64,000 nucleotides of DNA from Hydra vulgaris. Lineage: Eukaryota > Cnidaria > Hydrozoa > Anthoathecata > Hydridae. The stretch covers positions 69,167,001 to 69,231,000 of the forward strand of contig NC_088931.1 of NCBI RefSeq assembly GCF_038396675.1. The letters run 5' to 3'. Both the position numbers and the translations under genes were made by a program. A model generated the notes under the pieces. It searched no databases. It was not told the origin of the DNA and saw nothing but the letters and a program-made list of their open reading frames with translations. Below, one piece after another: positions 39,182 to 49,106 of the stretch. Each line of letters opens with the position of its first letter. Position 1 is the first letter of the stretch.

Positions 39182-39721
39182 CCAAAACTAAGTAAATAAG
39201 TGAAAACCATCAGTCTGTAAAATAGTTGATTCTGGTTAATCTCGTCAGATGAACAAAAAAATTTGGGGGTATTTTATTTTCTTATAGTTGTTGGATCACT
39301 ATTGAAAATTTAAAGTCAAATGTAATAATGGTTTAAAAGTTATTCTAAAGTTAATATGACACCAAAACTAAGTAAATAAGTTAAAACCCACAGTCTGTAA
39401 AATAGAAAAATCTGGACAATCCCGACTGAATTAAATAAAAATATTTTGGTATTTTATTTTCTTATAGTTGGTGAATCAATATGGAAAATTTCAAGTCAAA
39501 TGTAATAACGGTTCAAGAGTTATTCAAGAGTCAATATGACACCAAAACTAAGTAAATAAGTAAAAACCACCAGCCTGTAAAATAGACAGTTCTGGACAAT
39601 CCCGACAGAATTAAAATTTTTTTTTTTTTTGTATTTTCTTTTCTTATAGTTGTTGAATCATTATGGAAATTTTCAAGTCAAATGTAATAACGGTTCAAAA
39701 GTTATTCAAAAGTCAATATGA
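39182..39721. repeat. 180-bp tandem repeat, three units
   Basis: Units begin at 39182, 39362 and 39542 with CCAAAACTAAGTAAATAAG; the period is exactly 180 bp. Shared blocks include CAGTCTGTAAAATAG, TTTCTTATAGTTG and AAGTCAAATGTAATAA. A fourth, eroded unit may precede. Confidence 0.93.
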
Positions 39722-40217
39722 TCCAAAAATACTCTCTTTTTCGGTGCCATAACACTGCAAATTTTCCATACTTAAGCCCTATACCTTTCATCAAAAAATC
39801 ATCAATTTTTTCACTACAAAAAATTCAATAACTTTGGATCCGCTTAACTTCAAAGGTCGAATGACCCCTCATTTTTTAAGTCAGGTCAAGCTCTATACGA
39901 TGATATAAATTATATATGTTTTTTTAGATTATAAAAAAATCGTCTGGAATGGCTATTCTAGTATATTGCATTCCCCTATGTAATATTTAAGATACTGCAA
40001 AGTATTATCTAAAATATCACATTCCTCATGTGTAATCTATATAATCATTGTCACGCAATATATAAGGATCAAAATTTCATTAGTATGAATTTAAAATATA
40101 TTACTATTTAATGCTGACTTCATTTATAGTACATTATTTACAAATCGTTTTGATCTTGATCGTTGCGTTTTTAATTTATTGTTTTTACACATAAATATTT
40201 CGGACGTACTAGATACA
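39722..40217. other. A+T-rich flank of the giant palindrome
   Basis: No gene. Positions of about 39960-40035 match a segment at about 27320-27405, a dispersed repeat with GTATTGCAT and CACATTCCTCATG-type blocks. Confidence 0.4.
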
Positions 40218-40612
40218 CTTCTAAGTAGTAACCAGACTAGTCTATGGATAGACTTACAACACAGACATAGACAATTCTGTATGTTGTAATGGACACAACA
40301 AATGTTTAATTTTTTGTCCTTGTTGTGTCTATCAAATTTTTGATGGTGTCCTAAGATTGCTCAGTTAAAAAATAATTTTCACTTCATAAGTCTACAAAGC
40401 ATAATTTTTTGTCTATTTGGTGTCTATGATTTTGTCTAAATTTACTTGATTTCATAAAACCAGAAATATTGATTTTTGCCAATAAAATCTAAATTACCCA
40501 AAAAATCCCTTAGAAACAAAAAAACTCCTTGATCACATATTTTTAAAATAATTTTATTGAAGGTAATAAAGATTTTAGTGACTAAGGAAAATTTTTTAAA
40601 TGATAAACTTAC

Positions 40613-40652
40613 CTTCAACTTTTTTGAAGTAATCCCAAACTGGAGAGGGCAT
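40613..40652 (-). other. orphan BED-finger first exon, left arm
   Basis: On the minus strand, ATG at 40652 gives MPSPVWDYFKKVE and then a GTAAGT donor. This is the mirror copy of the exon at 41500-41539. BED fingers of hAT transposases start this way (SxVWxYFxKV). The zinc ligands would lie in the next exon, which the element has lost. Confidence 0.65.
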
Positions 40653-41499
40653 TTTAAAAATAAATTTTCACGCACATTCACTGAGAATTGAAAAACAACT
40701 GAACTGAGTTATTAATGAACTTCAGTTGAGCACAAAATAGTCCATTTTGAGGTTTTTAAATAGACATTAACTTTTTAATCAACAGCACACGCTGGACAAA
40801 AAATTAAAAATTGAACTTCTGTTAGAAAAATTGTATTTTTAATTTTGTGCTCGTTTTCAGTTTTTGAAACGATGCTGCAGTGAAAATTTAATTACTCGTT
40901 ATAAGTCCAAATTATATATTAAATAGATCTTCTATACCTCATTAAAAAATCGAGATTGTTCATTTAGTGTCCGTTTTTAAAATGATTGTCTAGAAAGACA
41001 AACATTTTTTATAGACAATTCATTTTTGATAGTTGTAATTAAAATTGTTGCAATTAGTGCTTTGTCGAAGTCTATTTTTGTCCTTTTATAATAAGTCCAT
41101 TAGAGATTGTCTGGTTGCTACTTAGAAGTACTTAGAATCTCAATCGACAATCAACTCAATAGACAATCATTTTAAAAACGGACACTAAATGAACAATCTC
41201 GATTTTTTAATGAGGTATAGAAGATCTATTTAATATATAATTTGGACTTATAACGAGTAATTAAATTTTCACTGCAGCATCGTTTCAAAAACTGAAAACG
41301 AGCACAAAATTAAAAATACAATTTTTCTAACAGAAGTTCAATTTTTAATTTTTTGTCCAGCGTGTGCTGTTGATTAAAAAGTTAATGTCTATTTAAAAAC
41401 CTCAAAATGGACTATTTTGTGCTCAACTGAAGTTCATTAATAACTCAGTTCAGTTGTTTTTCAATTCTCAGTGAATGTGCGTGAAAATTTATTTTTAAA

Positions 41500-41539
41500 A
41501 TGCCCTCTCCAGTTTGGGATTACTTCAAAAAAGTTGAAG
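41500..41539 (+). other. orphan BED-finger first exon, right arm
   Basis: ATG at 41500 gives MPSPVWDYFKKVE, ending at a perfect GTAAGT donor at 41540-41545. No downstream exon exists in the element. If transcribed it could splice into flanking sequence. Confidence 0.65.
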
Positions 41540-42081
41540 GTAAGTTTATCATTTAAAAAATTTTCCTTAGTCACTAAAATCTTTATTACCTTCAATAAAA
41601 TTATTTTAAAAATATGTGATCAAGGAGTTTTTTTGTTTCTAAGGGATTTTTTGGGTAATTTAGATTTTATTGGCAAAAATCAATATTTCTGGTTTTATGA
41701 AATCAAGTAAATTTAGACAAAATCATAGACACCAAATAGACAAAAAATTATGCTTTGTAGACTTATGAAGTGAAAATTATTTTTTAACTGAGCAATCTTA
41801 GGACACCATCAAAAATTTGATAGACACAACAAGGACAAAAAATTAAACATTTGTTGTGTCCATTACAACATACAGAATTGTCTATGTCTGTGTTGTAAGT
41901 CTATCCATAGACTAGTCTGGTTACTACTTCTAAGTGCATTAACTTGAAAACGTATTCTCGTTTTCGGTGTTTCTATGGGGGAGGGGGGGGGTGATATTTT
42001 AGGCGGATGTGATATTTTATTACAATCCCCGTTCGCTAAATTACAAGAAAACTTGCGAGTCGAACACCCCTGATGCCTGCG

Positions 42082-42222
<141 letters not shown>

Positions 42223-42944
42223 TACCTTAACTCTGTACAGTGTCCTTAAAAGTATTTAAAAGCAACTACTTTGACACTGCAATGAATTAATTTTACAATA
42301 GAATTGACTTTATAATTAAATGAATGAATTAACAATGTATATATTAAGTTATACAAATAGTATATGTAAATAGCTTTTGTATATTCGTATATACAAAAAT
42401 AAAGTATTAAACTTTTAAATTTTTTTAAAGACTTTTTTTTAATTTTTTTATATTTGTAATATGTACATATTATATTATGACATACAATAAAAATTTACAT
42501 ATAGTATATCTATATAGACTATATACATATTGATTATGTATATGAAAAAGACTTTATTATAGTATATGAAATATAGTATAAAAATATACTATATTATAGT
42601 ATACGAAATATACTATATTATAGTATATGAAAATTTGTAAAATTTAAAAGGTTTTCTAGTTATAACTAAATAAAAATAAGCAAAAAAATGAAAAAGCAAA
42701 TGAAGTGCGTTTGTTTGCATCTTGAAAAAACTCCACCATTAAAAACTAGTTCCAATTTAAATTTTATAAGACATCTTATGTTATATATTTGATAAATAAA
42801 CCGCGCATAATTAAATATTCACAAAAGTAATTTAACAACGCTTTTTGCACATTCCATATTTAATTATTCCGCAAAAAATAAACACTAATTCACCTAACCT
42901 TACGCTATGGAAATATGTTTCAACCCGCAAAAGTTGGTTGCTTT
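42223..42944. other. A+T-rich stretch with TATAGTATA-type repeats
   Basis: Degenerate tandem TATAGTATATGAAATA units lie at about 42550-42640. No gene. Confidence 0.4.
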
Positions 42945-43830
42945 TTCGATCTAAACTTGACGTTGATCCAATGTATAGGGATCAACGTTGATCCAATGTA
43001 TATTGATCAACGTTGATCCAATGTTTATAACGTAACGTTAATCCAATGTGTATGGAATAAAGTCGGATTATATAGATTGAATCAACGTTGATCCATATAC
43101 ATTGGAACAACGTTGGATTTTATACAGTGGATCAACGTTGTGTTTGCAACGTTGTGTTTGCATCGTTGCAAACGTTGCATCGTTGCAAACGTTGTGTTTG
43201 CATCGAGAAAAGGCAGATATAAAAATATACGTTTGTATAGTTTATAAGAATTATTTTTCATTGAAATACTTCAGTTGACTATGGAAATATATTTTGCTAA
43301 TATACCTTTCTTGTTTTTATATAACGAAATATCAAGCAAAACAAACATGAATAATGATTCTTTAATAAAATGTTAGATAATATGTATGAACATATAATAT
43401 CAGCAAAGTAAACTCATCAAAATGGTGGAAATATATATGTATAAGCACATATATGCAACTAAATATGCGTATAAATATGTCATATTGTATGTTTATATGT
43501 ATACGCTAAAATAAAAAACAAACAAGCTCAGTTCCAATAAAAGTGTAATATTGCGTTGTGCAAACGTAAAATATAACGTTGAATCAACTTAAAGTACAGC
43601 GTTTCCCTAACGTTAAATACAACGTTGTGCGAACGTAAAATACAACGTTGAATCAACTTACGACATTACGCAATAGAGACTTAAAATACAACGTTGAACC
43701 AACGTTGTTTCTTGGTTGTTGGCGACGCCGCATTTGTAACCAAAATGATATAAAAACAACGTTGGCTGTCGATGTTGGGCCAACGCAATGCACAACATTG
43801 TTTTAACGTTTTATCAACGTATGTGTGCTA
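42945..43830. repeat. AACGTTG palindrome-rich element
   Basis: Two clusters (42945-43200 and 43545-43830) are built from AACGTT-centred words such as ATCAACGTTGATCCA and AACGTTGAATCAAC in both orientations, around a plain A+T-rich middle of about 340 bp. The right boundary reads ...GTATGTGTGCTAGCTGGG. The symmetric layout suggests a non-autonomous DNA element with repetitive ends. No target duplication was identified. Confidence 0.6.
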
Positions 43831-43857
43831 GCTGGGATATATTCTAATAAATAAGAC

Positions 43858-43935
43858 GATTTTTTTAGCTTTTGTTATAATCATTTATTTTATAAAATAT
43901 ATGTTTCGACTATATCATAGCCATCATCAGTTAAA
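43858..43935 (-). ncRNA. hammerhead-like core, third copy
   Basis: On the minus strand CTGATGA (43930-43924) is followed by a good helix II, GGCUAU/AUAGUC with a GAU loop, then GAAAC (43907-43903). A GTC triplet occurs only after about 35-40 more bases, near 43859, so helix III would have a long loop or be degenerate, and helix I is weak. It is probably a decayed or extended hammerhead. Confidence 0.42.
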
Positions 43936-44287
43936 ATATATCAAAATGCTTAAATCAAATTAGTAAAATTAAGTTGAAATAATAGAGACCTTATAGTAAA
44001 AAAAACAATAAAAATGCAATTAAAAAATGTAAAAATTTTTAAAAAAGATAAAGGAACAGGTAATGTTAGAAGGAACTAGATTGAAATTGTCATTTTTACA
44101 TGGTTCATTTGTTTATTAATCGTGGGTTTTTCCCACTCTATTTACATGCTTTCTTTGAGTTTTAATATAAATTTGTTGGAGGCCGAATCCAAAATTGAAA
44201 AACTAGCATGATTATATTTATTAAAACAGCTTTCATTTGAATGAATATGATTATAATTAAATGAAAGTTAAATAATGTTTATATTCA

Positions 44288-44686
44288 AATGATAGGAGAA
44301 TGGAAAAAAGAAACCCAAAAATCTTGCCCCCCTCCTACCCTAAACGTGAGGGCAATGAGTTTAATTATTTATTTTTTCATGAGTATAGTTATAATAGTTA
44401 TAAATTCATCAATAGATTTTAAATTTTATGTTTAAATTATTAATTGTTCAGTTTTTATGACCATGTAAAAAACAACCCCTTCCCCTCCTCAAAATGAGAC
44501 GGCCACAAACTTTACATGGTCATAAAAACTGAACACTGAATAATTTAAACATAAAATTTGAATTCAGTCGATGAATACATAACTAGTTTAAATTTATGAA
44601 AAAATAAATAATTAAACTCATTGCCTTCACGTATAGGGTAATGAGGGGGAGGGCTAAGAACTAAGGGTTTCTTGTTCCTATCACAT
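44288..44686. mobile_element. foldback element related to 12739-14029
   Basis: Imperfect inverted arms of about 180 bp (GATAGGA... / ...TCCTATC) meet at a C-rich/G-rich centre near 44487. Internal blocks AAACGTGAGGGCAATGA, CAGTTTTTATGACCATGTA and the poly-C centre match the foldback at 12.7-14.0 kb, but the CAGAGGCG outer ends are missing. No coding capacity. Confidence 0.75.
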
Positions 44687-45039
44687 TAATTTTTTTTGTG
44701 TGAAAAATCTTTTCGTCATACATATAAACGTAAAAACATTAGGAAAATTCTTTTTATTTAAAAGTTGGTTGTTTCAAATATTTAAAAACTTTCCTACGTC
44801 ACTGGAACAAGCGCATACTTTCCAAGGGATACTTTACTTGATTATTGCTTATATGGTTTTAAAACTTAAAATAATAAGTATAATGATTATAAAATAAAAA
44901 AATATTTTTTGAAAAAGTATTTATTTGTTCTCTAGAGTCTGGACTACAAAGTATGACAAATATTTTAGGATTATTGCTTGTTTCGTAGACTAACAATGTT
45001 TGCTATATACAATTTTTTCTTTTTTAGGTCTTAACTTGA

Positions 45040-45980
45040 AAGTTTGTTGCTTAAGCTAACAGGAATATCTTGTCTGACAATGGATTGAAGTTTTTTTAAA
45101 AGAAAGAAAACAAAGAGTTGTGATAGGCAAAAATGTATCCTCTTGGGCAGAAATTGCCAGTGGTTTGCCACAGGGGCCAGTAGCTAGACCACTCTTGTTT
45201 GTGCTATTAATATACGATTTGCTTGAAACTCTAAAAAAGGTAACAAAGCTATATACCGATGACACCAAAATTTTGAATGAAATACTTTCCTGTGCATCAA
45301 CTCTCTCTCTTTGCAATAAGATCTTGATTTAGAATTCAAGTGGACTCAAGAACGGCTTGTGAAAATTAGTATTTCGAAATGAATGGTCATGCACTTTGGC
45401 CAAAATAACTAAAAGTAACCCAATGAACAAAAGTTAAACATAACAGAACCTGATAGTGATCTTGGAGTAGTCTTCTCAAGTAATTTAAAATTTAAAAATT
45501 ATGTAATAAAGAACGTAGGCCAGGCTAACTAAATGTTGAGTTGTATCAAAAAAAGCTTCGTTTGTTTAGATATTAGACTCCTGATAATATTTTATGTTTT
45601 TTGTTTGTGCGACCACTGTTTGAGTTTGCTGTACTAGTTTGGTCACATATTCGAAAAGGTGAAATTGATATATTAGAAAGAGTCCAACATCGTGCAACTC
45701 GATTAATAATATGAAGATAATATAAACTATGAGAATCGTCTAAAAGCTCTCAACTTGACCTATCTTGACAAATAGGAGATATGATTCAACTTTTTAAATT
45801 TTTTATTGGTTTTAATGATTTAGAAACAATCAAAAAAATTATTTTTCAACCAACTCAAGAGAAATTACTAAGCGTGACATGAAAACTTTTTATTTAATAG
45901 ATTACCCAATTTACGAAATAAACTGATTGCAGGATGAAACAAGCTGTCATAGTGTGTTCACACTCACTGGCTCACACCAA
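45040..45980 (+). pseudogene. LINE reverse transcriptase fragment
   Basis: Plus-strand blocks in order: QRVVIGKNVSSWAEIASGLP, QGPVARPLLFVLLIYDL, KLYTDDTKIL (catalytic motif with Thr in place of Ala), then in other frames DLGVVFSSNLKFKNYV, FVRPLFEFAVLVWSHIRKGE, IDILERVQHRATRLI and RLKALNLTYLD. This is the RT palm and C-terminus of a CR1-type LINE, 5'-truncated, with many frame breaks. It is a third LINE family in the window. Confidence 0.78.
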
Positions 45981-46132
45981 TTACAGAAATTACTAGTACT
46001 AACTAGCTAGTATATAATAATAAAATAAAGACGGGAAAAGCATGGACTTTGTACTAATTTCAAGTTAATGCGTTTGACACCATTTTAAAAAGCTCTAACT
46101 TTAACATTCAATATCTAAAGAACAAATAAGTA

Positions 46133-47043
46133 GGGGAAAGTGGGACACTATGATACAGTTTTTGATTTTTGCTTCGTAACAAATTTTTTATAACGCCTTT
46201 TTCTTCAGTGATTGGTTTAATTTTTAGAATGAATTTATACCTGCAAAATAAATTCTCTAAATTACCAAAATATAACAGGTTAAACTTGTGAGACTAGTTA
46301 AAGTAAAATTAGAAATTTGTTTCAAGGTGCCCCACCCATGGAGTACCTTGATACACACTACGAGCATCATTAAAAATGTAAATAAAAAGTATAAAATATA
46401 GTGAAAAGGCAGATTTTTATGTGAAACATAAACAAATTAGGATTTATAACCCAAATAATGCATCCAATGGTCCAAATCACAATTCAGAAGACCAGATAAT
46501 ATACTGTTTTAAGTATAATTTTTAAGCGTCAATAAATAATGGCTTTGTATCGAAATGGAATCTCCTTGTATTATATTTACATAAATCTTTTTAAAATTAA
46601 CTATGAATATTAAAAGAAATGATTTTTAGAATTGTTTATGACAAAATGGAGTACTATTCTACAGTTTCAGGACCCCCCACAAATGCTGTATCAAGTTACC
46701 CCATACTTGCGAATAGTAAACATTCACTTTGTTTTTTATATCAACTTGTTTTTTCAATGATTTTGTTTAATGAAGTAAAAAGCTTATGGATTGAAAATAT
46801 TGTCACTATCGATAGACACATTGAATAAGAAACTTTAAAACTTACGAGCTTTAAAAACTAATAAATTATTTTGTCATTAAAAAAACACAAATTTTGACCC
46901 CAGACAGGCCTGATGATGTCAAATGATACAATTTTTTTTTCAAAACATAGCTCTAGTAGTAACTGTTTCACTATATGAAAGTGGTTGTCACAACTCTTAA
47001 GATGCCTCCACAATTACATGTATCATGGTGCCCCACTCTCCCC
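46133..47043. mobile_element. MITE with GGGGAAAGTGGG terminal repeats and TA duplication
   Basis: The left end reads GGGGAAAGTGGGACACTATG and the right end on the reverse strand GGGGAGAGTGGGGCACCATG, continuing ATACA on both; TA is on each side (46131-46132, 47044-47045). Internal copies of the end motif (GGTGCCCCACCCATGG at about 46326; GTATCAAGTTACCCC at about 46689) are present. The sequence at 47613-47780 is a diverged copy of the flanks joined without the element, an empty-site paralogue. No transposase. Confidence 0.82.
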
Positions 47044-47125
47044 TATTTTTTGAAAAATATTTTGGCTTTTAATATGAATAGCAACAAAACTTAAAAACAA
47101 ACAAAAAACATCAATTTTGAAGAGG

Positions 47126-47205
47126 GTCACTATCAAGCTCTATCAATCATTATCAAGCTCTATCAATCACTATCAAGCTCTATCAATCACTATCAAGCTC
47201 TGCCT
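47126..47205. repeat. 20-bp tandem repeat
   Basis: Four units of CACTATCAAGCTCTATCAAT with one T/C variant and a diverged last unit. Confidence 0.93.
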
Positions 47206-47367
47206 GAATCTTACAGAAAGCGGCTCCTAATAAAAAAAGAAATCATTTATGTTAAATGTTACTTTTTTCTTAAAATTGTAATGTTTACTTATTTTATCAT
47301 CAATTCTGAACAAAAAATAATAAGCTAATAAACAAAAATCAAGTAAAATATCCATTGAAAAGTATGG

Positions 47368-47603
47368 GAGATTAAGCGCCAAACCAGTCTATACAACAAA
47401 GTTAATAAATATTAGTCTATATTAAAAAATGATTTATGCAGTGTTGGCAAACACCTATATACTATACTTAAAATTTTTAAGTGCACTGAATTGCAATTAC
47501 TTATAATTTTTTTGGTTTAGTGGCTTTTGTTAAAAACTTTTAAACTTTGCGTCTAATTATCTCATTTCAACATATTATATAGGCTTGTTTGGCGCTGAGC
47601 CAT
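47368..47603. mobile_element. short inverted-repeat element candidate
   Basis: AGCGCCAAACCAGTCTATA at 47375 and its near reverse complement (TATAGGCTTGTTTGGCGCT, ending 47596) lie about 220 bp apart. The rest is A+T-rich. No target duplication could be identified with confidence. Confidence 0.45.
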
Positions 47604-47823
47604 CTGTATGTACTTTGTCCTAATTTTTAGTTTGCTTAAAATATGCTTTTGACTTTATTTCGCCAATGTTTCTAAAAAGTTTATTTAAACTTTGAAATCT
47701 AATATCTAGAGAACAACGGAATATTTTTTGAAAAAATTTAGAACAAAATATGAATAGTAACAATATTAAAAAAAAAACAATTTTAGAACAGTTTACTGTG
47801 ATAATTTGTACTTTAGCCAGATT

Positions 47824-47900
47824 TATACGGAATATGGGCTCTTAAATTTGATATAATATGGTAAGATATATTAAATTTAAGAGCCCAGATTCCGTATTAT
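47824..47900. repeat. 25-bp-arm inverted repeat
   Basis: ATACGGAATATGGGCTCTTA is matched by TAAGAGCCCAGATTCCGTAT about 25 bp on. It is a tiny foldback or the fused ends of a deleted element. Confidence 0.75.
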
Positions 47901-48287
47901 TGTATAACTCATTGAAAAGTAAAAAAAATATAATTAAACAACTGATTCCCCTCACACACAGGACAGAGACCTAACTAATTTTTACTTAACTACATCAAAT
48001 CTGAGAAAGGATGTGTTATAGCTTTAAAACGAAGTTTGATTTTAAGTAAGTTAACTATAAAAAAATTTAATTAACATTCTTATATTTATATTTTTAATAT
48101 AAAGTTATATATTTTTAATATCATGAAAAATTGTTTATAAAAAACAAAAATAAAAAAAAACATCTTTCTAAAATATGAACATATTATATTATTAGTTTTT
48201 TTTAACTCTTTAAAATATATCCTTTATATATATATATATAGTTATAAAAATATATAAAAAACTTTTCATTATATTTTAAAAAATCTT

Positions 48288-48293
48288 TTTAAT
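48288..48293 (-). promoter_or_regulatory. candidate polyadenylation signal of the phosphatase gene
   Basis: ATTAAA on the minus strand about 150 nt after the stop codon at 48443. It is the variant hexamer; in such A+T-rich DNA the call rests on position only. Confidence 0.3.
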
Positions 48294-48442
48294 AAAAAAT
48301 GCACAAAAATAGCAGTAAAATATTTATAATTTTAAAACAAAAAAAAATCTCTAAATAATATTATTTCTTTACAAAAAGTTAAACAAAAAAATTTGTAATC
48401 TCTATATAACAAACGTTTAGAACGTTTTTCTTTTTGAATAGT

Positions 48443-48517
48443 TCATGTAAGATTTAAATAATAGGAAAATGCTTCCAAATAGTTGTTTATCAACTTGTAA
48501 ACAAATTCGTATTGAGA
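48443..48517 (-). CDS. RPTP last exon
   Basis: After a TTTTTCAG acceptor it encodes [20 protein letters not shown] and LNLT before TGA. QYEFVYK is the Q-loop-like end of the D2 fold. The protein ends 24 residues into this exon. Confidence 0.88.
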   Translation of the reverse strand, partial: SQYEFVYKLINNYLEAFSYYLNLT

Positions 48518-48810
48518 CTGAAAAAGAGTTTTTTTTGTTCGTAAAGTATATTTAAAAATAAAACAAAACTAAACTATTTCTTAAATAAAAAAACAAAATA
48601 TTTATTAGGCAAAAAATATAAACGCTTATTAAAATAGACAGACTTACTAAAGTTTGAACAAATTGAGGATGTGCTAATTGAGTTCGTAGCACCACCTGAA
48701 ATATATCAACTAGCCCTTCGATTTGCAACTGCTCAATTGCATTAAAACATGAAATAAAAATACCAGAGCGACTAAATACGTTGCTAAAGTCATATGGAAA
48801 CATTACAAAC

Positions 48811-48879
<69 letters not shown>

Positions 48880-48940
48880 TATATATATACAATTAAGATA
48901 ATATATCTATATATCTATATCTATATATATATCTATATCT

Positions 48941-49024
<84 letters not shown>

Positions 49025-49064
49025 ATATATATATATATATATATATACATATATACATATATAT

Positions 49065-49106
<42 letters not shown>

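Larger units (their letters stand above)
40226..41926. mobile_element. giant foldback hAT derivative (1.7-kb palindrome)
   Basis: Arms 40226-40992 and 41160-41926 are reverse complements over 767 bp, apparently without mismatches where I compared them, around a 167-bp spacer. The ends are TAGTAACCAGAC / GTCTGGTTACTA, flanked by the exact 8-bp duplication CTTCTAAG (40218-40225 and 41927-41934), diagnostic of hAT. Each arm carries the first exon of a BED-finger transposase. The spacer contains a third terminus, GTCTGGTTGCTA at 41109-41120, followed by CTTAGAAG, the reverse complement of the target duplication. It probably arose by inverted joining of two copies, the second incomplete. The identical 79-codon frames in the two arms are mirror images and not genes. 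Confidence 0.88.

Noticed and set aside
39182-39721. CRISPR-like array
   Set aside because: The 180-bp units are similar along their whole length, without short repeats separated by unique spacers, and the context is animal nuclear DNA.
40442-41710. Two identical 79-codon frames on opposite strands (40442-40681 minus, 41471-41710 plus)
   Set aside because: Mirror images from the palindrome. The real coding signal there is the other frame with MPSPVWDYFKKVE and a donor site.
46900-46930. CTGATGA at about 46911 as another hammerhead
   Set aside because: No GAAAC follows at a suitable distance and no helix II can form.
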